Of a stretch of 9,528 bases of DNA, positions 6,348-9,528 are shown one piece after another. A program made the translations under genes and the position numbers. Below the pieces are notes generated by a model. It was not told the DNA's origin, searched no databases, and saw nothing but the letters and a program-made list of their open reading frames with translations. Positions within the stretch are counted from its first letter, which is position 1. Every line of letters begins with the position of its first letter. The stretch covers positions 33,433-42,960 of the forward strand of contig DLXZ01000004.1 of NCBI GenBank assembly GCA_003448675.1, written 5' to 3'. Source of the DNA: Porticoccaceae bacterium (GTDB taxonomy: Bacteria; Pseudomonadota; Gammaproteobacteria; Pseudomonadales; Porticoccaceae).

Positions 6348-7061
6348 ATGCCCCAATCGCACAGTCCCCGCGTTATTGTCGCCCTGGATTACCCCGCGGA
6401 AGCGCCAGCGCTGACTTTTGTCGACCAACTTGACCCGGCTTTGTGTCGCGTCAAGGTCGGCAAGGAGCTATTTACCCGATGCGGGCCGCAACTTGTGACC
6501 GGCCTGGTGAATCGCGGGTTCGATGTTTTTCTCGACCTCAAGTTCCACGATATCCCCAATACGGTTGCCGGGGCCATTAGCGCCTGTGCCGACCTCGGTG
6601 TGTGGATGGTTAATGTCCATTGTTCCGGTGGTAGGGATATGCTGGAAGCAGCACGCAAGGCTCTGGAAAACCAGGGTGGGCAGACCTTGTTGGTCGGGGT
6701 GACGGTGCTCACCAGCCTAAACCAGCAGAACCTACGCGAAATAGGCGTCGAACGCAGCCCTGAAGAGCAGGTTTTGTCACTGGCGGCTCTAGCGGTGGAC
6801 GCCGGACTGGATGGTGTGGTTTGTTCGGGTCATGAAGCTGGCCGGATCCGCACACGGTTTGGCGATGAATTTTTACGGGTAACACCGGGAATCCGGCCTT
6901 CCAGTTACCGTGTTACCGACGATCAACAGCGCGTATTAACACCGGCCCGAGCGCTGGCCGAGGGTAGCAGTTACCTGGTTATTGGCAGGCCTATTACTGG
7001 CGCCGAGAATCCGGTCAATGTACTACTTGCTATAAAAAAGGAAATTGGTGAAGATATTTGA
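6348..7061 (+). CDS. pyrF: Orotidine 5'-phosphate decarboxylase
   Basis: The 237-residue product decarboxylates OMP to UMP, the last step of de novo pyrimidine synthesis, in the cytoplasm. The length is typical. Seen: an N-terminal strand IVALDYP; VKVGKELF with Lys36; the catalytic tetrad segment DLKFHDIPNT with Asp63, Lys65 and Asp68; VTPGIRP for phosphate binding; and YLVIGRPIT near the C-terminus, the phosphate-gripping loop. The upstream 84-nt gap (6264-6347) holds no gene and no clear promoter, and only AAAGAAAA precedes the ATG, so the ribosome binding site is weak. In E. coli pyrF follows lapA-lapB; here it follows lapA alone. A hairpin with a T-rich tail begins directly after the stop codon. 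Confidence 0.98.
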   Translation: MPQSHSPRVIVALDYPAEAPALTFVDQLDPALCRVKVGKELFTRCGPQLVTGLVNRGFDVFLDLKFHDIPNTVAGAISACADLGVWMVNVHCSGGRDMLEAARKALENQGGQTLLVGVTVLTSLNQQNLREIGVERSPEEQVLSLAALAVDAGLDGVVCSGHEAGRIRTRFGDEFLRVTPGIRPSSYRVTDDQQRVLTPARALAEGSSYLVIGRPITGAENPVNVLLAIKKEIGEDI

Positions 7062-7088
7062 ACGGGAATGATTCCCGTGTTTGTTTTT
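7062..7088 (+). terminator. Short intrinsic terminator / attenuator after pyrF
   Basis: ACGGGAA (7062-7068) pairs with TTCCCGT (7072-7078) around the 3-nt loop TGA, followed by GTTTGTTTTT (7079-7088). It starts one base after the pyrF TGA and lies 33 nt before the comEA-like start codon. The 7-bp stem and interrupted T-tract suggest partial termination. Confidence 0.7.
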
Positions 7089-7095
7089 ACAAGAA

Positions 7096-7108
7096 GTGCC
7101 TCGGGCAC
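7096..7108 (+). other. Small hairpin upstream of the comEA-like RBS
   Basis: GTGCC (7096-7100) pairs with GGCAC (7104-7108) around the loop TCG. It abuts the AAGGAG ribosome binding site at 7109. It is short, so its significance is uncertain. Confidence 0.4.
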
Positions 7109-7114
7109 AAGGAG
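7109..7114 (+). promoter_or_regulatory. Ribosome binding site for the comEA-like gene
   Basis: AAGGAG lies 6 nt before ATG 7121, the best Shine-Dalgarno in the window. It decides the start at 7121 over the in-frame TTG at 7058, which overlaps the end of pyrF and would place the terminator hairpin inside the coding region. Confidence 0.85.
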
Positions 7115-7120
7115 CTAAAA

Positions 7121-7480
7121 ATGAAACGTTTCACCAATCTTTTGTTCGTCCACCGTATTTCCCATCGGTTCAAAACCTTTCTCCGCTCAGCCACCCTGGC
7201 TCTTGGTCTTGTATTGGCGATGGTCCCAGTGCAGCATGTCCACGCGGAGGCCAGCCTCGCACAAGCCCGCATGCCAGCCGCCAGCGTTTCGGTCAATATC
7301 AACACGGGTTCGGCGGAGGAAATAGCGGAAGCATTAATTGGCGTGGGCATGAAAAAAGCCCAGGCCATCATTGACTACCGCGAGCAGCATGGTCCTTTCA
7401 CGGATAAAAGCCAGCTGGTTAATGTTAAGGGTATTGGCGAGGCGACTGTGAAGAAAAATCTCAGTGTCATAGACATCTGA
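7121..7480 (+). CDS. ComEA-like secreted helix-hairpin-helix DNA-binding protein
   Basis: The 119-residue product begins with a long positively charged n-region (Arg/Lys/His rich, 1-22), a hydrophobic stretch ATLALGLVLAMVP (24-36) and a probable signal peptidase site after VHA (40-42). Mature residues from about 57 form a ComEA-type domain starting VNINTGSAEEI, with two helix-hairpin-helix elements, LIGVGMKKAQAI (72-83) and NVKGIGEATV (101-110). Such HhH pairs bind DNA backbone without sequence specificity. ComEA proteins hold incoming DNA in the periplasm during natural transformation with type IV pili, but many gammaproteobacterial single-domain homologues are untested, so a competence role is inference. 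It sits after pyrF, separated by a terminator, and before nadK, and is closed by its own strong terminator. No other competence gene is visible here. Confidence 0.85.
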   Translation: MKRFTNLLFVHRISHRFKTFLRSATLALGLVLAMVPVQHVHAEASLAQARMPAASVSVNINTGSAEEIAEALIGVGMKKAQAIIDYREQHGPFTDKSQLVNVKGIGEATVKKNLSVIDI

Positions 7481-7537
7481 ATGCTTGTTAGACCAGGTGG
7501 ATGAGCGAGTTGGCTCGTTAATCACGTTAAGCCTTAT

Positions 7538-7571
7538 AAAAATAGCCGCACCGAGTTGCGGCTATTTTTTT
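7538..7571 (+). terminator. Strong intrinsic terminator after comEA-like gene
   Basis: AAAAATAGCCGCA (7538-7550) pairs with TGCGGCTATTTTT (7557-7569) around the 6-nt loop CCGAGT. The core TAGCCGCA/TGCGGCTA is perfect, and the T-run spans 7565-7571. The A-run on the 5' arm would also serve as a T-tract for transcription from the other direction, but no minus-strand gene is seen here. Confidence 0.92.
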
Positions 7572-7592
7572 GCTTTGAGCATTTGTCGGAAG

Positions 7593-7606
7593 GGGCAGAG
7601 GTGCCC
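7593..7606 (+). promoter_or_regulatory. Inverted repeat at the nadK promoter, possible operator
   Basis: GGGCA (7593-7597) and TGCCC (7602-7606) flank the 4 bases GAGG. The repeat covers the place where a -35 box for the TATAAT at 7620 would be expected (7597-7602), and no good -35 is visible. It could bind a regulator or be chance; the arms are only 5 bp. Confidence 0.35.
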
Positions 7607-7619
7607 ACGCTTGGAAGTG

Positions 7620-7625
7620 TATAAT
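7620..7625 (+). promoter_or_regulatory. Probable sigma70 -10 box for nadK
   Basis: A perfect TATAAT lies 29 nt before the nadK ATG and downstream of the terminator at 7538-7571, so nadK probably starts a new transcript. The -35 region shows no consensus, and the TG just before the box is one base out of register for a true extended -10. Confidence 0.65.
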
Positions 7626-7654
7626 CTCCGCGAATCGTTAAGCGGCAAATAGTG

Positions 7655-8557
7655 ATGAAACGCTTTCAGAATATTGCAGTGGTGGCCAGGTTGCGTCAAG
7701 CGGAGGTTGTCGACAGCCTGCGCCGTCTGGTGGACTTTCTAAAAGCCGATGGTCGCAGTGTCTACGTAGAGAAGCAGACCTCAGAATCCCTGAACGACCC
7801 GACCGTTCCGGTGGTCAGTCGCAGTAGCGCCGCGCAAATGCTGGATCTGGTGATCGTGGTCGGTGGCGATGGCAGTATGCTCAGCGCCGCCCGTGCGCTG
7901 GCCGATCTTGATGTGCCCTTGCTTGGGCTGAACCGAGGGCGTCTGGGTTTTCTGACCGATATCCACCCCGAAGACATGGAACAGAGCATTGGTCAGGTAC
8001 TCAATGGCGAGTACGAAGCCACCGAGCGCTTTTTACTGGAAATGTCTGTAGAGCGAAACGGTGAAATCATCGGTAGCGGACTGGCCCTGAATGACCTGGT
8101 GATTCACCCCGGCAAATCCGTGCGGATGATGGAGTTCGAGCTGTATATCGACGGCCACTTTGTCTATAGCCAGCGTTCCGATGGACTGATTGTTTCCACG
8201 CCGACCGGCTCCACCGCTTACGCGCTGTCGGCCGGTGGACCGATTATGACGCCCGAGCTGAACGCCATCGTGCTGGTGCCGATGAATGCCCACACGCTGG
8301 CCAGCCGGCCCATAGTGGTTGGCGGCGATAGTCAGATCGATGTGCTGGTAGGCACGCGTAATGAGCTGCACCCATTTGTTACCTGTGACGGTCAGGTCGA
8401 TGTTTGTACCGAACTGGGCGACACCATCAAAATTAGCCGCAGAGAGCCCCCACTTAGACTGATTCATCCACGCTCTCATGACTTTTACGGGACCTGTCGT
8501 AGCAAACTCGATTGGGGCAAACGGCTCGATTCACTGCGTGACGACCTGGAAGAGTAA
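7655..8557 (+). CDS. nadK: NAD kinase
   Basis: The 300-residue product phosphorylates NAD to NADP and is the main source of cellular NADP, in the cytoplasm. The length is close to E. coli NadK (292). Seen: the ATP/NAD-binding GGDGSML with Asp72 (GGDG 70-73); LGLNRGRLGFLTDI after it; ND at 146-147 with VIHPGKSVRMMEFELYIDG; QRSDGLI; and STPTGSTAYALSAGGPI starting at 181, the second family signature. ATG 7655 is used; GTG 7652 immediately upstream is in frame and would add one residue. No strong Shine-Dalgarno precedes either. Its own TATAAT promoter lies upstream. The rhomboid gene follows after 6 nt, so the two are probably co-transcribed. Confidence 0.98.
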   Translation: MKRFQNIAVVARLRQAEVVDSLRRLVDFLKADGRSVYVEKQTSESLNDPTVPVVSRSSAAQMLDLVIVVGGDGSMLSAARALADLDVPLLGLNRGRLGFLTDIHPEDMEQSIGQVLNGEYEATERFLLEMSVERNGEIIGSGLALNDLVIHPGKSVRMMEFELYIDGHFVYSQRSDGLIVSTPTGSTAYALSAGGPIMTPELNAIVLVPMNAHTLASRPIVVGGDSQIDVLVGTRNELHPFVTCDGQVDVCTELGDTIKISRREPPLRLIHPRSHDFYGTCRSKLDWGKRLDSLRDDLEE

Positions 8558-8563
8558 ACCGGG

Positions 8564-9430
8564 ATGACTGATTCCAGGGCCGTAATGCTTGAGTTGCCAG
8601 CTGATATCGATCTCGATGCACTAATAATCGGACTCAATCGCTTGCATATCAAGCATAAACTTGTGCGTGATGAGGAAGGCATACATTTATGGCTGGAAAA
8701 CCCCGAGGATGGCGATCGTGTCGCTGAACTGGTTCGGCAAATTGAGCGTGTTGCTGCCGCTGAAGCGCAACTGGATGTGGTTCGAGCGCCGGTTGGCGTG
8801 GTAGCGCGAGCTTATTTAAGCCGTTTGCCGGTCACAATTACCGCGCTGGTGCTTTGTCTATTGGGTACCCTGGTGGTGAGGTTTTACCCTGATCTGGCGG
8901 CGTGGTTCACTTTTCAGGGTTTTACTCGCCTTGAAGACAACCAGATTTTACTTGAGCCCCTGTCGGAAACCTTTAAACGCAATGAGTGGTGGCGTTTGCT
9001 GACGCCAGTTTTTTTACATTTCGGGATTTTTCATATTGTTTTTAATGGTCTTTGGTTGTGGGAATTTGGCCGCCGGGTCGAATTACTTACCGGTAGCGGC
9101 GCCTATCTATTGCTGTTGTCGGGGACTGCTATTGGCTCCAATGTAGGGCAGTATCTGTGGAGCGGCCCTTCATTATTCGGCGGGTTTTCCGGGGTGGTTT
9201 ACGGCTTGCTGGGCTATATCTGGGTGCGCAATAAGCGTCAACCGCACCCGCTATTGCAGCTACCAGGGGCGATTTTCCCGTTGATGATCGGCTGGCTATT
9301 GATTTGTCTGTTCGGCGTGATTGATTTTTTTATCGCTGGTGGTGTCGCCAACGGCGCCCACGTGGTCGGCCTGTTTATCGGTATGTTGTTTGGTGCTATT
9401 TCAGGACAGAGCCGGCGGCCAGCAAATTGA
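8564..9430 (+). CDS. GlpG-type rhomboid intramembrane serine protease
   Basis: The 288-residue product is a rhomboid protease, cleaving membrane-protein substrates within the inner membrane. Seen: a soluble N-terminal domain (about 1-85); a first membrane helix around 90-107; an L1-loop stretch ending WWRLLTPVFLHFG; HIVFN with His157 and Asn161 (oxyanion-side residues, equivalent to H150 and N154 of E. coli GlpG); GGFSGVVYG with nucleophile Ser209 and Tyr213; and ANGAHVVG with catalytic His266. Six membrane helices are plausible. The catalytic dyad is intact, so an active protease is expected; the substrate is unknown. It starts 6 nt after the nadK stop, with GGAAGAG at 8548-8554 inside nadK as ribosome binding site. 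It sits away from any glycerol metabolism gene, so I leave the glpG symbol off. Confidence 0.93.
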   Translation: MTDSRAVMLELPADIDLDALIIGLNRLHIKHKLVRDEEGIHLWLENPEDGDRVAELVRQIERVAAAEAQLDVVRAPVGVVARAYLSRLPVTITALVLCLLGTLVVRFYPDLAAWFTFQGFTRLEDNQILLEPLSETFKRNEWWRLLTPVFLHFGIFHIVFNGLWLWEFGRRVELLTGSGAYLLLLSGTAIGSNVGQYLWSGPSLFGGFSGVVYGLLGYIWVRNKRQPHPLLQLPGAIFPLMIGWLLICLFGVIDFFIAGGVANGAHVVGLFIGMLFGAISGQSRRPAN

Positions 9431-9475
9431 AAAATAGTGAATTATTTTTGACTGGAATTCGATTAAATTTTCCCG

Positions 9476-9528
9476 ATGAATATTCATGAACTTATCGCCC
9501 GCATCGACCCCGGTATTTATGAACATCT
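9476..9528 (+). CDS. 5' end of another gene, possibly a DUF1315 (YeaC-like) protein; truncated by window end
   Basis: ATG 9476 opens a frame running to the last base and encoding MNIHELIARIDPGIYEHL, only 17 complete codons plus two bases. The pattern of a short N-terminal helix followed by P-x-I/V-Y resembles small DUF1315/YeaC-type proteins of gammaproteobacteria; this is recall from a very short piece. The 45-nt gap after the rhomboid gene is AT-rich, contains TTGACT at 9448-9453 without a matching -10, and has no clear Shine-Dalgarno. Confidence 0.45.
   Translation, partial: MNIHELIARIDPGIYEH

Larger units (their letters stand above)
7481..7654 (+). other. Intergenic region between comEA-like gene and nadK
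   Basis: This 174-nt gap holds no gene. It contains a weak inverted repeat, AGCGAG (7504-7509) with CTCGTT (7514-7519, one G-T pair), then the strong terminator at 7538-7571, a small inverted repeat at 7593-7606 and the nadK -10 box at 7620-7625. Confidence 0.6.

Noticed and set aside
7058..7120. N-terminal extension of the comEA-like protein from TTG 7058
   Set aside because: It would translate through the post-pyrF terminator hairpin and ignore the excellent AAGGAG site at 7109, and the extra residues spoil the signal peptide.
8033..8479. 148-residue minus-strand open frame opposite nadK
   Set aside because: It lies fully within NAD kinase signature regions and has no initiation signals.
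9448..9475. TTGACT followed by TTAAAT as a promoter for the last gene
   Set aside because: The spacer is only 9 nt, too short for sigma70.
1..9528. Search for CRISPR arrays, insertion sequences, tRNAs, prophage or defence genes
   Set aside because: I saw no spaced direct repeats, terminal inverted repeats, transposase motifs or tRNA-like folds. All substantial frames on the coding strand are core metabolic, ribosomal or membrane genes.

Overview
This window is a block of housekeeping genes, all read from the + strand, from a gammaproteobacterium. The tyrA-aroA fusion, the aromatic-biosynthesis/cmk/rpsA/ihfB order and the nadK-rhomboid neighbourhood point to the Pseudomonas / Cellvibrio-like side of the class. 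The genus cannot be fixed from the sequence. I saw no mobile element, tRNA, rRNA, CRISPR array or defence system, and no gap between genes reaches 300 bases.

Region 1 (1-3697) is the aromatic/nucleotide part. It holds the C-terminal two thirds of pheA (prephenate dehydratase plus ACT domain), a fused tyrA-aroA gene (arogenate/prephenate dehydrogenase joined to a class II-type EPSP synthase) and cmk (CMP kinase). The genes are packed tightly: 8 nt between pheA and the ATG of tyrA-aroA, and a 1-nt TGATG overlap between tyrA-aroA and cmk. This matches the mixed-function supraoperon of pseudomonads, except that no hisC-type aminotransferase lies between pheA and tyrA.

Region 2 (3698-5956) holds rpsA (ribosomal protein S1) behind a 167-nt leader with two hairpins, then ihfB (IHF beta subunit). 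A GC-rich hairpin separates them, and a very strong intrinsic terminator follows ihfB.

Region 3 (5957-7571) holds a LapA-like small membrane protein whose ATG sits 4 nt after the terminator T-tract, then pyrF (OMP decarboxylase) and a secreted ComEA-like helix-hairpin-helix protein. LapB, the usual partner between lapA and pyrF in Escherichia coli, is absent. pyrF and the ComEA-like gene are separated by a short intrinsic terminator, and the latter is followed by a second strong terminator.

Region 4 (7572-9528) starts a new unit with a perfect TATAAT box. It holds nadK (NAD kinase), a GlpG-type rhomboid protease with an intact catalytic dyad, and the first 53 bases of another gene, possibly a DUF1315 protein. 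Most of the window is ordinary core genome. The points worth checking are regulatory (the rpsA leader, the terminator at the lapA start, the pyrF/comEA attenuator-like element, the nadK promoter repeat) and synteny (missing hisC and lapB).
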